Shown here one piece after another: positions 9,022 through 17,946 of a DNA stretch of 64,000 nucleotides. The notes under the pieces were generated by a model that worked only from the letters and a program-made list of their open reading frames with translations, had not been told where the DNA came from and searched no databases. Location of the stretch: contig NZ_FNHB01000004.1 in the NCBI RefSeq assembly GCF_900104455.1, positions 77,755 to 141,754 on the forward strand, in the 5' to 3' direction. The position numbers and the translations under genes are program-made. Position 1 is the first letter of the stretch. The number at the start of each line of letters is the position of its first letter. This DNA is from Dendrosporobacter quercicolus. Lineage in GTDB: Bacteria > Bacillota > Negativicutes > DSM-1736 > Dendrosporobacteraceae.

Positions 9022-9779
9022 TGCTGAACCTTGAAAAAGTCGGTAAGAATTTTGGCGGGCTGGCCGCATTATCCGGCGTCAGCTTTCAGGTTAACCGCGG
9101 TGAAATTCTGGGGGTAATCGGGCCGAATGGAGCAGGAAAAACGACGTTGTTTAATCTGATCACCGGTGTTATGACCCCGAGCGCCGGCGTGATTCAGTTC
9201 CTGGGACAGTCGCTTGCCGGTATTAAGCCGCATAAGATTACTGCTATGGGAATTGCCCGTACCTTTCAAAATATTCGTTTATTCGGCAATTTATCGGTAT
9301 TGGAGAATGTCATGGTTGGCGCACACTGCCGGTCGGATGCCGCTCTCTGGCAAGGGCTGTGGCGTACGCCGGCCCAGCGCCGCGAAGAAAAGGCAATCAG
9401 GGAAAAAGCCGAAGCCATGCTGGAAATGACCGGCGTTGCAGCTGAGCACGGCGTCATCGCCGGGGCTTTGCCGTATGGCCTGCAGCGGCGTTTGGAAATT
9501 GCGCGAGCGCTTGCTTCCGATCCGCAGCTTATGTTGCTGGATGAGCCGGCGGCGGGGATGAACGAGAGCGAAACCGGCGACCTCAAGCTTCTTATCGGCA
9601 AGATCCGGCAATTGGGTAAAGGCGTTATTCTTATTGAGCATGACATTCAATTGATGATGACCATCTGCGACCGGATTGTAGTGTTGAATTTTGGCCAGAA
9701 AATTGCTGAAGGCCGCCCTGCCGAGATCCAGGCCAATCCGGCAGTAATCGAAGCTTACTTGGGCAAGGAGGACGAATGA
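9018..9779 (+). CDS. livG: Branched-chain amino acid ABC transporter ATPase LivG
   Basis: The 253-residue ATPase has Walker [10 protein letters not shown] near residue 35, a variant signature ([13 protein letters not shown]) where most ABC proteins have LSGGQ, and Walker [12 protein letters not shown]. Both the variant signature and the DEPAAGM ending are characteristic of LivG. ATG 9018 overlaps the livM stop and follows GGAGG at 9005-9009, which rules out the longer upstream reading frame. It couples ATP hydrolysis to LivHM movement. Confidence 0.94.
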   Translation: MMLNLEKVGKNFGGLAALSGVSFQVNRGEILGVIGPNGAGKTTLFNLITGVMTPSAGVIQFLGQSLAGIKPHKITAMGIARTFQNIRLFGNLSVLENVMVGAHCRSDAALWQGLWRTPAQRREEKAIREKAEAMLEMTGVAAEHGVIAGALPYGLQRRLEIARALASDPQLMLLDEPAAGMNESETGDLKLLIGKIRQLGKGVILIEHDIQLMMTICDRIVVLNFGQKIAEGRPAEIQANPAVIEAYLGKEDE

Positions 9780-10486
9780 TGCTCCAAATTAAACAGTTAG
9801 TTGCCGGTTATGGTAGTATCAAAGCATTAAAGTCCATTGATTTGTCGGTACCGGCCGGAGCAATCGTGTCCTTGATCGGAGCGAATGGCGCCGGTAAGAC
9901 GACTGCGATGAAAACAGTTATGGGACTGGTGCGGCCGAGCGCCGGGCGGATTTTATTTGAAGACCGGGAGATTACCGGCTGGTCTGTGCACGAGGTTGTG
10001 CGGCAGGGGATTTCCCTGGTGCCGGAAGGCCGCAGTATTCTGGCCCAAATGACGGTGCTGGAGAATTTGGAAATGGGGGCTTATCTGCGTAAAGACCAGG
10101 CGGTGGGCAGCGATCTGGCCAAAGTTTTTGCCCGCTTTCCTATTTTGGAAGAACGGCAACAACAGCTGGGGGGGACTTTATCCGGTGGTCAACAGCAAAT
10201 GCTGGCGATCGGCCGGGCGTTGATGGCCCGGCCGAAACTGTTATTGCTGGATGAACCGTCAATGGGGCTGGCTCCACTGATCGTAGCGGATATTTTCCGG
10301 GTGATTCAGGAGATCAGCAATGACGGAACGACCATTTTGCTGGTGGAGCAAAATGTCCGGCAGGCCTTGAAGATAGCCCATTACGCTTATGTTATGGAAA
10401 TCGGACGGATTGTTCTGGAAGGCAGTGCTGCTGAGGTATCCGCCAATCCCAAAGTGATGGAAGCCTATCTGGGCGGGCGGAAATAG
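9776..10486 (+). CDS. livF: Branched-chain amino acid ABC transporter ATPase LivF
   Basis: The 236-residue second ATPase has Walker A GANGAGKTT near residue 36, signature LSGGQQQMLAIGRAL and Walker B LLLLDEPSMGL. It forms the heterodimeric motor with LivG. The start overlaps the end of livG; ATG 9779 is an equally good start behind AAGGAGG. It is the last gene of the operon, and a strong hairpin follows 27 bases after the stop. Confidence 0.94.
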   Translation: MMLQIKQLVAGYGSIKALKSIDLSVPAGAIVSLIGANGAGKTTAMKTVMGLVRPSAGRILFEDREITGWSVHEVVRQGISLVPEGRSILAQMTVLENLEMGAYLRKDQAVGSDLAKVFARFPILEERQQQLGGTLSGGQQQMLAIGRALMARPKLLLLDEPSMGLAPLIVADIFRVIQEISNDGTTILLVEQNVRQALKIAHYAYVMEIGRIVLEGSAAEVSANPKVMEAYLGGRK

Positions 10487-10512
10487 ACTGGACGTAAGAC
10501 TTTGTTGTAATG

Positions 10513-10550
10513 AATGCACAAAATAAGGTTCTCTTATTTTGTGCATTTTG
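10513..10550 (+). terminator. Terminator of the liv operon
   Basis: AATGCACAAAATAAG at 10513-10527 pairs perfectly with 10533-10547 around a five-base loop, with a short T tail. The near symmetry could also stop transcription from the other strand. Confidence 0.75.
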
Positions 10551-10596
10551 AATGTAGACGAATATTTATTTCAATGTTATTATGGTAATCACAGAT

Positions 10597-10654
10597 TTGC
10601 TTGCAAGCAACGACGCTTACGCAGGGGGAGTATAACCTGCCGGGCGTTTTTTTT
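10597..10654 (+). terminator. Palindrome and terminator in the leader of the aldehyde dehydrogenase gene
   Basis: TTGCTTGCAAGCAA at 10597-10610 is a perfect 14-base palindrome. It is followed by a two-part stem (613-616 with 644-647, and GCAGG 621-625 with CCTGC 636-640) and eight T residues at 10647-10654. No gene precedes it after the liv terminator, so it may be an attenuator for the next gene or end a short RNA. Confidence 0.5.
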
Positions 10655-10745
10655 GTTTAGCGGCGGCGCTCCGGCCTGCCGCAGGCATTCTGTACCAGCC
10701 CCGGCGTTGGTTGTAAAATGATGCAAGATATTTAGGAGGCCGAAA

Positions 10746-12161
10746 ATGCGCGAATATGGTTTATTTATTAATGGAGAATGGCTGTTAACCGCTGAAAAGC
10801 ATGTTGTCGCCAATAAAGCTACCGGACAAAGCCTGGGCGCAATTTCAGTTGCCGGGAAACGCGAGGTTACCGCGGCTGTAGACGCTGCAGTACACGCCTA
10901 TCAAACAGTTCAGGTTGAACCTTACCGCCGTTATGAAATTCTAATGAAAGCCAGCCGGCTGCTGATCAGAGATCAGCAGAAGCTGGCGCAGCTGCTATGC
11001 GCAGAGGTGGGCAAACCAATGAAAGAAGCTCTAGCGGAAGTCAGCCGGGCGGAGCAGACGCTTTTACTTTCAGCGGAGGAAGCCAAACGGATGACCGGTG
11101 AAATGGTGCCTTTACAGGGCAGCTCCGGCTGCGGCAGCCGCTGGGCCTTTACGCTGAGAGTACCGGTAGGCGTTGTTTGCGCCATAACGCCATTTAACTT
11201 TCCGCTGAATTTGGCGTGCCACAAGATTGGTCCGGCTCTCGCCGCCGGCAATGCAGTCATTTATAAGCCGGCGACAGCTACACCGTTATCGGCCGTCATG
11301 TTATGCGAAATTTTGGCCGAAGCCGGTTTGCCTGCCGGTTATCTGAATCTGGTTACCGGTTCGGGTTCGCAGCTCGGCCGGTTCCTGACCGAGGATCAAC
11401 GGATTAATTTCTACAGCTTTACCGGTAGTCCGGCTGTTGGCAAAAGCCTGGCGAAAAATACCGGAATGCGCCGGGTAGCCCTGGAGCTTGGTTCCAATTC
11501 AGCCAATATCGTACATCATGATACCGATATTAAAGCTGCCGCCGAAATGTGTGTCCGGTATGCATTTGCCAATGCCGGCCAGGTTTGCATTTCCTGCCAG
11601 CGGGTTTATGTTCACCAAAGCGTTTACCAGGATTTTTGCGATCAGGCAGTAGCTTTTGCGCAACAATTAAAGGTTGGCGATCCGCTGGACGCCGCCACTG
11701 ATATCGGCCCAATGATTAGTGAGCAGGAAGCGGCGCGCGCTGAAGCCTGGGTTGAAGAGGCTGTGGCGCATGGCGCTAAAGTTTTGACAGGCGGCAAAAG
11801 ACACAAGGCATGGCTTGAGCCAACCATTTTGACCGATGTTCAGCCTGAGATGAAAGTAATACGTCAGGAAGCTTTTGCTCCGCTTTTTTCTATCGTGCCT
11901 TATCAAGAGATTAGTGAAGCCATAGCTTTGGTCAATGACTCGACCTACGGTTTGCAGGCCGGTGTGTTTACAAATTCGGTCAATGTCGTTAAAAGCTGCG
12001 CAATGAAGATTGCGGTTGGCGGCGTCATGATCAATGACGGGGCAACCTTTCGCACCGACAATATGCCCTATGGCGGAATTAAAGAGAGCGGTCTTGGCAA
12101 GGAAGGACCGCAGTATACGGTAAAAGAAATGACTGAGGAAAAATTAATTGTCTTTGCTTAA
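10746..12161 (+). CDS. NAD(P)-dependent aldehyde dehydrogenase
   Basis: The 471-residue protein is a full-length member of the aldehyde dehydrogenase superfamily, which oxidises aldehydes to acids or acyl products. The catalytic Cys is near residue 280 (AGQVCISCQRV), the general-base Glu near 245 (ALELGSNSAN) and the cofactor-site Asn near 148 (TPFNFPLN). The overall form resembles lactaldehyde/glyceraldehyde-3-phosphate (GapN) and sulfolactaldehyde-type enzymes rather than MmsA/IolA, so it should not be counted as the missing iolA. TTAGGAGG at 10733-10740 fits ATG 10746. It stands alone between hairpins. The substrate is unknown. Confidence 0.88.
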   Translation: MREYGLFINGEWLLTAEKHVVANKATGQSLGAISVAGKREVTAAVDAAVHAYQTVQVEPYRRYEILMKASRLLIRDQQKLAQLLCAEVGKPMKEALAEVSRAEQTLLLSAEEAKRMTGEMVPLQGSSGCGSRWAFTLRVPVGVVCAITPFNFPLNLACHKIGPALAAGNAVIYKPATATPLSAVMLCEILAEAGLPAGYLNLVTGSGSQLGRFLTEDQRINFYSFTGSPAVGKSLAKNTGMRRVALELGSNSANIVHHDTDIKAAAEMCVRYAFANAGQVCISCQRVYVHQSVYQDFCDQAVAFAQQLKVGDPLDAATDIGPMISEQEAARAEAWVEEAVAHGAKVLTGGKRHKAWLEPTILTDVQPEMKVIRQEAFAPLFSIVPYQEISEAIALVNDSTYGLQAGVFTNSVNVVKSCAMKIAVGGVMINDGATFRTDNMPYGGIKESGLGKEGPQYTVKEMTEEKLIVFA

Positions 12162-12224
12162 ACAACGGCATAAATCCAGCCGGCAGTCCCGCAGGGCGCT
12201 GCCCGGGAAATACTAAAGGGCTAA

Positions 12225-12258
12225 GGGGCTGTCTGTAAGCTTATTTACAGACAGCCCC
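12225..12258. terminator. Strong hairpin after the aldehyde dehydrogenase gene
   Basis: GGGGCTGTCTGTAA at 12225-12238 pairs perfectly with 12245-12258. There is no T-run, so it may act as a transcript end stabiliser or weak terminator. Confidence 0.5.
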
Positions 12259-12676
12259 TGCCTGTTCCGGGCGGGAAATCTTTCGCAGCAAAAATATTTG
12301 TATAAAAATCCGTTCCGGGCACTGGTTTTATGCAGGTGAAGATGAGTTTGCTTTTTATAGCTAAATTATTCTTATAAACATGTTTAGATGATGTATATTT
12401 ATTAATGAATAAAAGATCAAGAAATTAGATGCTAATTGAATATAGGGCAATAAAAATGCCGCAAAAGTCTATAAAATGTGATATTATTAATTGTAAATAG
12501 TAAAATTTAGCTGAAAAAGCTGCACTGCATTTATGTGGGAATTGATTGCCGAATTGCTCTTGAATAGCTGGTTTGGGAACTATGCTTGTGTTATTTTTGC
12601 ATAAAAACATCAATTTTCGGGATATGATAAAGCAGTTGCCGAACATTATCATTAACTTTTTTTGGGAGGTATACTC
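12259..12676 (+). other. Gene-free leader region of khtT
   Basis: The region is AT-rich with no credible reading frame. I looked for a ydaO-type c-di-AMP riboswitch, which sometimes precedes potassium transport genes, and saw no matching core. The promoter should lie here but no clear box pair stands out. Confidence 0.4.
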
Positions 12677-13168
12677 ATGACAATTCGGGAAACTGTATTG
12701 CCAGGAATTGGACATAAGTTTCAGCTTGACGCCCGTAGCGGAGATAAACTGGTCATTATTGTGCATGATGACGGCAGGCGTGACTTATACCATTTCGAGG
12801 CTGACGACCCTGATGAAATTATATCGGTGGTTACTCTGGATGACAGTGAAGCCCGGCAGGTTGCCGGCTTGATTGGCGGCATGAACTATCAGCCGAAAGC
12901 TCTGGAAACAATTGATGTCGCTCTGAATGATTTAAATATCGAATGGTACAAAATTGACTCGCCGGCTTATTGTATCGGCCGGACAATTGGTGAAATTAAT
13001 GTGCGGCAGGCGACCGGCGCTACCATCATTGCAGTTATCGAACCTGACAATCGTAAGCATGTCAACCCGGGACCGGACTATAAATTCAGAGAAAAGTCTC
13101 TGCTGGTCATTGTCGGCGAGCGGAAGCAGCTGAAGAAGCTAAAAGAAATTTTGCTGCATGGCAGCTGA
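12677..13168 (+). CDS. khtT: Cation:proton antiporter regulatory subunit, KhtT-like
   Basis: The 163-residue soluble protein has an N-terminal domain of about 75 residues and a C-terminal RCK_C (TrkA_C) domain with the pattern IGRTIGEINVRQATGATIIAVI. This is the layout of KhtT/YhaT, which gates the potassium efflux antiporter KhtU in Bacillus in response to pH and c-di-AMP. GGGAGG at 12664-12669 fits ATG 12677; the frame extends upstream only through a TTG inside the ribosome site. The antiporter gene follows 135 bases downstream, which supports the pairing. Confidence 0.88.
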   Translation: MTIRETVLPGIGHKFQLDARSGDKLVIIVHDDGRRDLYHFEADDPDEIISVVTLDDSEARQVAGLIGGMNYQPKALETIDVALNDLNIEWYKIDSPAYCIGRTIGEINVRQATGATIIAVIEPDNRKHVNPGPDYKFREKSLLVIVGERKQLKKLKEILLHGS

Positions 13169-13303
13169 TGCCGGCGGCCAGCAAAAAAATGACCGGCTGA
13201 CCTAAAAGGCCGCCGTTTATGTACTGTGGCGGGTATGAAAAGTACTTGTCTGCATTATAATCTAAGCTCATGGGGATATCACTAACATTCAGGGAGGGAA
13301 CAG

Positions 13304-14512
13304 ATGGATATAGTCATTTTTCAATTGGGGTTGGCCGTAGCTTTGGTTTCATTAGTAGGTTTGGTTTCCGCAAAAATCCGTTTTTCGGTAATTCCATTTT
13401 ATATTCTGGTTGGAATGATTGTAGGGCCGCATGCGCCTCATTTTGGCATTATTGATTTACGATTTGGTGAAAGTGCGGAATACATAGATTTTCTGGGCCG
13501 CCTGGGCGTATTGTTTTTACTGTTTTATCTCGGCTTGGAATTTTCCGTCAGCCGGTTGCTGAAATCAGGCAAATCAATTGTGACTGGCGGGGCCTGCTAT
13601 ATTACCCTCAATTTTATTTCCGGCCTACTGCTTGGCTGGATGATGGGCTTTCCGCTTAAGGAAACTCTGGTCATCTGCGGAATTATGACCAGCTCATCAA
13701 CGGCGATCGTTGCGAAAGTTCTGGTCGATTTGAAGCGGACCGCCAATCCGGAAACCGAAATCATTATGGGAATGATTATGTTTGACGATTTGTTTATTGC
13801 CGTTCACATGTCACTGCTGTCAGGATTGCTGTTAAGCGGCGCTACGTCTATATCCGGGATCATCGGTACTACAATGGCCGCATTGGGATTTATTTTGTTC
13901 TTTCTCTTCGTCGGACGAAAATATATTCATTTAATTAATAAATATTTAAATATTGGTTCCGCCGAACTGTTTTTGCTGCTTATTTTGGCGGTCTTATTCC
14001 TGGTTGCCGGATTCTCCGAAACGGTACATGTTGCTGAAGCCATCGGGGCCTTGATGGTCGGGATGGTGCTGGCCGAATCGGTGCATGTAAAGCGTATTGA
14101 GCATATGATCGTGCCGTTCCGTGATTTTTTTGGCGCAATGTTTTTTTTCAGCTTTGGACTGAATATTGATCCGTCTACGCTGAGCGGGGCTGTCGGTATT
14201 GCCGTTATCGGCGTGCTGCTTACCATTGGCTGCAATTTTATCTCAGGAATGGTTGCCGGCCGTGTTGCCGGCGTTTCAACCCGCGCCTCGTATAATATTG
14301 GCTTTACTCTGGTTTCACGGGGCGAGTTTTCGATTATTATGGCTAACATCGGCAAGGCCGGCGGACTGTTGCCGGTAGTTCAGTCCTATGCGGTACTGTA
14401 TGTGCTGATTCTAGCTGTTTTAGGCCCAATGCTGACCAAGGAATCAAAGAGAATTTATGGTTGGACGAGTAAACTTACACAAGGGTCCAAAACGGAAAAG
14501 CAGCCTTCCTAG
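13304..14512 (+). CDS. khtU: Potassium/cation:proton antiporter of the CPA2 family, KhtU-like
   Basis: The 402-residue membrane protein has 11-13 helices and the Na+/H+ exchanger fold of the CPA2 family. Conserved parts include FLGRLGVLFLLFYLGLEF, the TSSSTAIVAKVL helix break and the FDDLFIA segment with the ion-binding acidic residues. It lacks the C-terminal RCK_N domain of KefB/KefC, as expected when regulation comes from a separate KhtT subunit. AGGGAGG lies before ATG 13304. TATAAT at 13256-13261 could be part of a second promoter. It expels potassium in exchange for protons. Confidence 0.88.
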   Translation: MDIVIFQLGLAVALVSLVGLVSAKIRFSVIPFYILVGMIVGPHAPHFGIIDLRFGESAEYIDFLGRLGVLFLLFYLGLEFSVSRLLKSGKSIVTGGACYITLNFISGLLLGWMMGFPLKETLVICGIMTSSSTAIVAKVLVDLKRTANPETEIIMGMIMFDDLFIAVHMSLLSGLLLSGATSISGIIGTTMAALGFILFFLFVGRKYIHLINKYLNIGSAELFLLLILAVLFLVAGFSETVHVAEAIGALMVGMVLAESVHVKRIEHMIVPFRDFFGAMFFFSFGLNIDPSTLSGAVGIAVIGVLLTIGCNFISGMVAGRVAGVSTRASYNIGFTLVSRGEFSIIMANIGKAGGLLPVVQSYAVLYVLILAVLGPMLTKESKRIYGWTSKLTQGSKTEKQPS

Positions 14513-14572
14513 TAGAGCATCAACCTTAAGACTGGGCAGCAGTATCCACAGAATTAAGGTTGATGCTCTACT
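14511..14572. repeat. 19-bp perfect inverted repeat after khtU
   Basis: The 19 bases at 14511-14529 pair perfectly with 14554-14572 around a 24-base loop, starting on the khtU stop codon. It has no T-run and lies 10 bases before a second, classical terminator. Confidence 0.6.
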
Positions 14573-14582
14573 ACTGTCTTGA

Positions 14583-14633
14583 CCGGCAGCCGCCGGCGCC
14601 CTCCGGAATCCGGCGGCTGCCGGCGCTTTTTTT
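14583..14633 (+). terminator. Terminator of the khtTU genes
   Basis: CCGGCAGCCGCCGG at 14583-14596 pairs perfectly with 14610-14623 and is followed by CGC and seven T residues. Confidence 0.85.
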
Positions 14634-14728
14634 CGTTTCTGCACCCTTTGCGGCGTGACGGTCTCACTCATACTGCGCCAATCTAAACTAGACCCGTCAG
14701 TACTCACTGGGTTAGGGCGGTCAAGACA

Positions 14729-15307
14729 CTAGTCCTTGCAGGTGCAAGGATCAGGGCTGTTTAAGGGACCGGCCGGAGCAAGAAAGTCAGCGGTCGGTTT
14801 TGCCAGCAGCCGGGGAAATTCGGCGATGATTTTAGGCAGCGGCCAATTCCACCATTGAATTTCCAACAGTCGGTTAATGGTTGGTTGGTCAAAGCGGTAT
14901 TTCATATGACGGGCGGGATTGCCGGCAACAATGGAATAGGGAGCAACGTCTTTGGTAATGATGCTCCCTGCGCCAATCACCGCTCCGTCGTGAATGGTAA
15001 CTCCCGACAGAATAAGCGCGTTTCTGCCTAACCACACATCATTGCCGATGGCAACATTGCCTTTGGTTTTCGGATGCCCGGCAATATGGGCGGCTTCGGG
15101 AAATAAAACACTGAACGGATAGGTCGTAACCCAGTCTGCGCAATGTTCTCCGCCCAGCATGATCACCACTCCGTCGGCAATTGAGCAAAATTTCCCGATT
15201 GTCAGGGTTGCGGCTTCGCCCCATGACAATACCTGCGGATTGCCATAGGTCCAGTCGCCAATCGAATAGGCGGCATAGGCAGGATTATCCTTGCAATAAA
15301 ACTCCAT
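14729..15307 (-). CDS. CatB-type O-acetyltransferase (hexapeptide repeat)
   Basis: The 192-residue protein is a left-handed beta-helix acetyltransferase of the xenobiotic/CatB-Vat branch. Hexapeptide repeats are visible in IGNDVWLGRNALILSGVTIH and GAVIGAGSIITKDVAPYSIV, and the early LTIGKFCSIADGVVIMLGGEH carries the active-site His region of this family. It transfers acetyl from acetyl-CoA to a hydroxyl group of a small acceptor such as an antibiotic or sugar; the acceptor is not predictable. AAGGAGG precedes its ATG on the minus strand. Cys residues cluster in the last few positions (DPCTCKD). It stands alone. Confidence 0.88.
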   Translation of the reverse strand: MEFYCKDNPAYAAYSIGDWTYGNPQVLSWGEAATLTIGKFCSIADGVVIMLGGEHCADWVTTYPFSVLFPEAAHIAGHPKTKGNVAIGNDVWLGRNALILSGVTIHDGAVIGAGSIITKDVAPYSIVAGNPARHMKYRFDQPTINRLLEIQWWNWPLPKIIAEFPRLLAKPTADFLAPAGPLNSPDPCTCKD

Positions 15308-15537
15308 GTTTCAGCCTCCTTCATTTTGTTGCACCAATGTTTGAACCAACTCGTTCTCTGTACAATATATTACTTTGCCGGCCCATTTATCGTTACATGT
15401 TTATTTTCGCAGGAATTGCAGCGTCAATTTCTTATATGTTCACCGCTAAATGAAAGGTAATAAAATAGTGAGCTTATCAAAGCTAGTCCAAGAAAAGTAG
15501 AGCATAACCGGTAATAATAGCACTGATTCAGCATTTT

Positions 15538-15566
15538 ATTATTTTAGTGTATTAAAGTAAAATAAT
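15538..15566. promoter_or_regulatory. AT-rich palindrome upstream of the amino acid ABC operon
   Basis: ATTATTTTA at 15538-15546 and its inverse TAAAATAAT at 15558-15566 flank an 11-base centre, 47 bases before the binding-protein gene. The position suits an operator. Confidence 0.4.
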
Positions 15567-15612
15567 ATTTAACTGGTCTAAAATGATTTTTTAAAAGTGG
15601 GGGATTTTGTAA

Positions 15613-16392
15613 ATGAAAAAAATAATTGCCTTGGTATTATCCGTGATGATGCTTGGACTGCTGGCAGGCTGTGGCAGTACCGAGACCAAAGCGCCGGCGC
15701 CGAAGAAAATTGTCATTGGGCTGGATGACAGCTTCCCGCCAATGGGTTTTAGGGATGAAAAAAATAATATTGTCGGCTTTGATGTGGATATGGCCAGAGA
15801 AGCGGCCAAAAGACTGGGCCTGGAGGTAGAATTCAAGGCCATTGACTGGAGCAGTAAAGAGGCTGAATTGAATGGTAAACGCATTGATGCCCTCTGGAAC
15901 GGGATGAACATTACGGAGGAGCGCAAGAAAAATGTGTTGTTCAGCGAACCGTATATGGAAAGCAAGCAGCTGATCTTTGTGCTGGCAGGTTCGCCAATTA
16001 AGAGTGCGGCCGATCTGGCCGGTAAAGCGGTCGGCGTCCAGCAGGCCAGCATTGCAGAAGAAGTGGTGACCAAGGACGTCCAGCTTAAAAACTCCCTGAA
16101 AGACTTTAAACAATATCCAGATTTTATTGCCGCCTTTATGGATCTTAAGACCGGCCGGCTGGATGCCGTGATTACAGATGAAATTCTGGGGCGCTATTAT
16201 CTGTCCAAAGAAGCCGGTCAGTATGTAGCAATTGACCAGCCGCTGGGCGAAGTCGGCGTTTATGGCGTTGGGTTTAGAAAAGAAGATAAGAAATTGCGGG
16301 ATAAGGTTCAGGCCATTCTGGATGAGATGAAAAAAGACGGAACTTCCGCCAAAATATCAAAACAGTGGTTTGGCGAAGATATTGTTAAGTAA
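15613..16392 (+). CDS. Polar amino acid ABC transporter, substrate-binding lipoprotein
   Basis: The 259-residue protein has a lipobox LLAGC with Cys20 and a family-3 solute-binding fold. Typical segments are KKIVIGLDDSFPPMGFRDE at the mature start, VGFDVDMAREAAKRLG and GMNITEERKKNVLFSEPYME, which form the amino acid pocket. Family members bind glutamine, histidine, arginine or cystine; the exact ligand is not readable. It is the first gene of a binding protein-permease-ATPase set and is separated from the permease by a hairpin, which would leave extra copies of its mRNA. Confidence 0.92.
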   Translation: MKKIIALVLSVMMLGLLAGCGSTETKAPAPKKIVIGLDDSFPPMGFRDEKNNIVGFDVDMAREAAKRLGLEVEFKAIDWSSKEAELNGKRIDALWNGMNITEERKKNVLFSEPYMESKQLIFVLAGSPIKSAADLAGKAVGVQQASIAEEVVTKDVQLKNSLKDFKQYPDFIAAFMDLKTGRLDAVITDEILGRYYLSKEAGQYVAIDQPLGEVGVYGVGFRKEDKKLRDKVQAILDEMKKDGTSAKISKQWFGEDIVK

Positions 16393-16397
16393 GCTAA

Positions 16398-16427
16398 AGA
16401 GGCTGATGGTTCGTCCATTAGCCTTCT
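16398..16427 (+). terminator. Intra-operon hairpin after the binding-protein gene
   Basis: AGAGGCTGATGG at 16398-16409 pairs with 16415-16427 with one bulge. The T tail is weak, so partial read-through into the permease gene is expected. Confidence 0.5.
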
Positions 16428-16507
16428 CATTTGTCCGGAGTGCAGTTTACTAAGGCTGTTGCAGGATATGCAGTTGAGCCTCAATGAAAAGCAGAGGAGA
16501 TTTAGAA

Positions 16508-17161
16508 ATGGAAACAATCCTTGCCATGCTTGAGCCGATGCTGGCAGGCGCAGGTGTAACCCTGCAAATGTTTTTTATCACTTTGGCGCTATCCCTGCCG
16601 TTAGGGCTGCTGGCGGCATTAGCCCGGCTGTCCGGGATCAAGCCGCTGAGTTTTCTGGTGGAAGTATATATCTGGCTGATGCGGGGAACGCCGTTGATGC
16701 TGCAGCTCCTGTTTGTCTATTATGCGTTGCCCCTGATCCCTTATATTGGGGTGCGGCTGCCGGATTTTCCAGCGGCATTGCTTGCTTTTGTTTTTAATTA
16801 CGCCGCCTATTTCGCTGAAATCTTCCGCGCCGGCATTCAATCGATTGAACGGGGGCAGTATGAGGCCGGGAAGGCCCTGGGAATGACCTATGTGCAGACG
16901 ATGAAAAGAATTATTCTGCCCCAGATGATCAAGCGGGTGCTGCCGCCGATTAGCAATGAAACAATTACGCTGGTCAAAGACACTTCTTTAATTTATGTGC
17001 TGGCGATGAATGATTTGCTTAGAACGGCCAGAACAATTGTTCAGCGTGATTTTGATATGACTCCATTTATCATTGCCGGGATATTTTACCTGATGATGAC
17101 GTTAGTGCTTACCTGGTTTTTTAATAAACTGGAGAAACGCTATGCAGCATATGATGAGTAG
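16508..17161 (+). CDS. Polar amino acid ABC transporter permease
   Basis: The 217-residue permease has five membrane helices and the HisM/GlnP family EAA loop ([24 protein letters not shown]). Early segments such as [20 protein letters not shown] and [18 protein letters not shown] are typical. It probably forms a homodimeric channel because no second permease is present. GAGGAG at 16494-16499 fits ATG 16508; an earlier ATG at 16484 lacks a ribosome site. Confidence 0.93.
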   Translation: METILAMLEPMLAGAGVTLQMFFITLALSLPLGLLAALARLSGIKPLSFLVEVYIWLMRGTPLMLQLLFVYYALPLIPYIGVRLPDFPAALLAFVFNYAAYFAEIFRAGIQSIERGQYEAGKALGMTYVQTMKRIILPQMIKRVLPPISNETITLVKDTSLIYVLAMNDLLRTARTIVQRDFDMTPFIIAGIFYLMMTLVLTWFFNKLEKRYAAYDE

Positions 17162-17172
17162 GAGTGAAGGAA

Positions 17173-17931
17173 ATGAACATGATTTGTTTAAAAAATATCC
17201 GTAAAAGTTTTAACAATCTTGAGGTTTTAAAAGGAATTGACCTGCAAGTCGGCCAAGGTGAAGTTGTGGCCATCATTGGTCCGTCCGGCTCGGGAAAAAG
17301 TACGCTGCTGCGCTGCCTAAACCGCCTGGAAACCATTGATCAAGGCTGTATTGAAATAGAAGGAGAAATTCTGGCGACTGAAACCGCCGACGGGGGCTGC
17401 CAATATGCGCGTGAGGATAAAGCCCGCGCAATCTGCCATAAAATGGGGATGGTATTTCAGCAGTTTAATTTATTTCCCCATATGACCGTGCTGGATAATA
17501 TTATTGAAGCGCCAATGATCGTCAAAGGAATCAGGCGGGAAATCATCATTCCCGAAGCTGAAGAACTGTTGCGTAAGGTTGGCTTAGCGGAAAAGCGGGA
17601 TAACTATCCCTCCAGACTGTCCGGCGGCCAAAAACAGCGGGTAGCCATCGCCAGAGCTTTGGCGATGAAGCCGGATATTATGTTGTTCGATGAACCGACC
17701 TCGGCGCTTGATCCAGAACTGACCGGCGAGGTCTTAAAGGCCATGCGGCAGCTTGCTCAGGAGCATATGACCATGCTGGTGGTCACGCATGAGATGGCTT
17801 TTGCCCGTGAGGTTGCCCACCGGGTCATTTTTATGGACAATGGCGAAATTGTCGAAAGCGGGACGCCGGAGCAGTTGTTTGGCAAGCCTCAGCATGACCG
17901 GACCAAAGCATTTCTTGACAGTATGTTATAG
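17173..17931 (+). CDS. Polar amino acid ABC transporter ATPase, GlnQ-like
   Basis: The 252-residue ATPase has Walker [10 protein letters not shown] near residue 37, Q-loop [16 protein letters not shown], signature [15 protein letters not shown] and Walker [14 protein letters not shown], all typical of the GlnQ group. It powers uptake through the permease upstream. Start choice is between ATG 17173, which fits AGGAG at 17160-17164, and ATG 17179 or GTG 17164. The next gene follows after 15 bases. Confidence 0.93.
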   Translation: MNMICLKNIRKSFNNLEVLKGIDLQVGQGEVVAIIGPSGSGKSTLLRCLNRLETIDQGCIEIEGEILATETADGGCQYAREDKARAICHKMGMVFQQFNLFPHMTVLDNIIEAPMIVKGIRREIIIPEAEELLRKVGLAEKRDNYPSRLSGGQKQRVAIARALAMKPDIMLFDEPTSALDPELTGEVLKAMRQLAQEHMTMLVVTHEMAFAREVAHRVIFMDNGEIVESGTPEQLFGKPQHDRTKAFLDSML

Positions 17932-17946
17932 ACAGGAGGCTGAAAG

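Noticed and set aside
10613-10654. A yybP-ykoY manganese riboswitch suggested by GGGGAGTA
   Set aside because: Only that short string matches; the rest of the conserved core is missing.
10746-12161. The aldehyde dehydrogenase as the missing iolA (methylmalonate-semialdehyde dehydrogenase)
   Set aside because: It resembles lactaldehyde/GapN-type enzymes, and it lies 13 kb from the island behind its own leader.
12259-12676. A c-di-AMP (ydaO) riboswitch before khtT
   Set aside because: No matching core motifs or terminator were visible.
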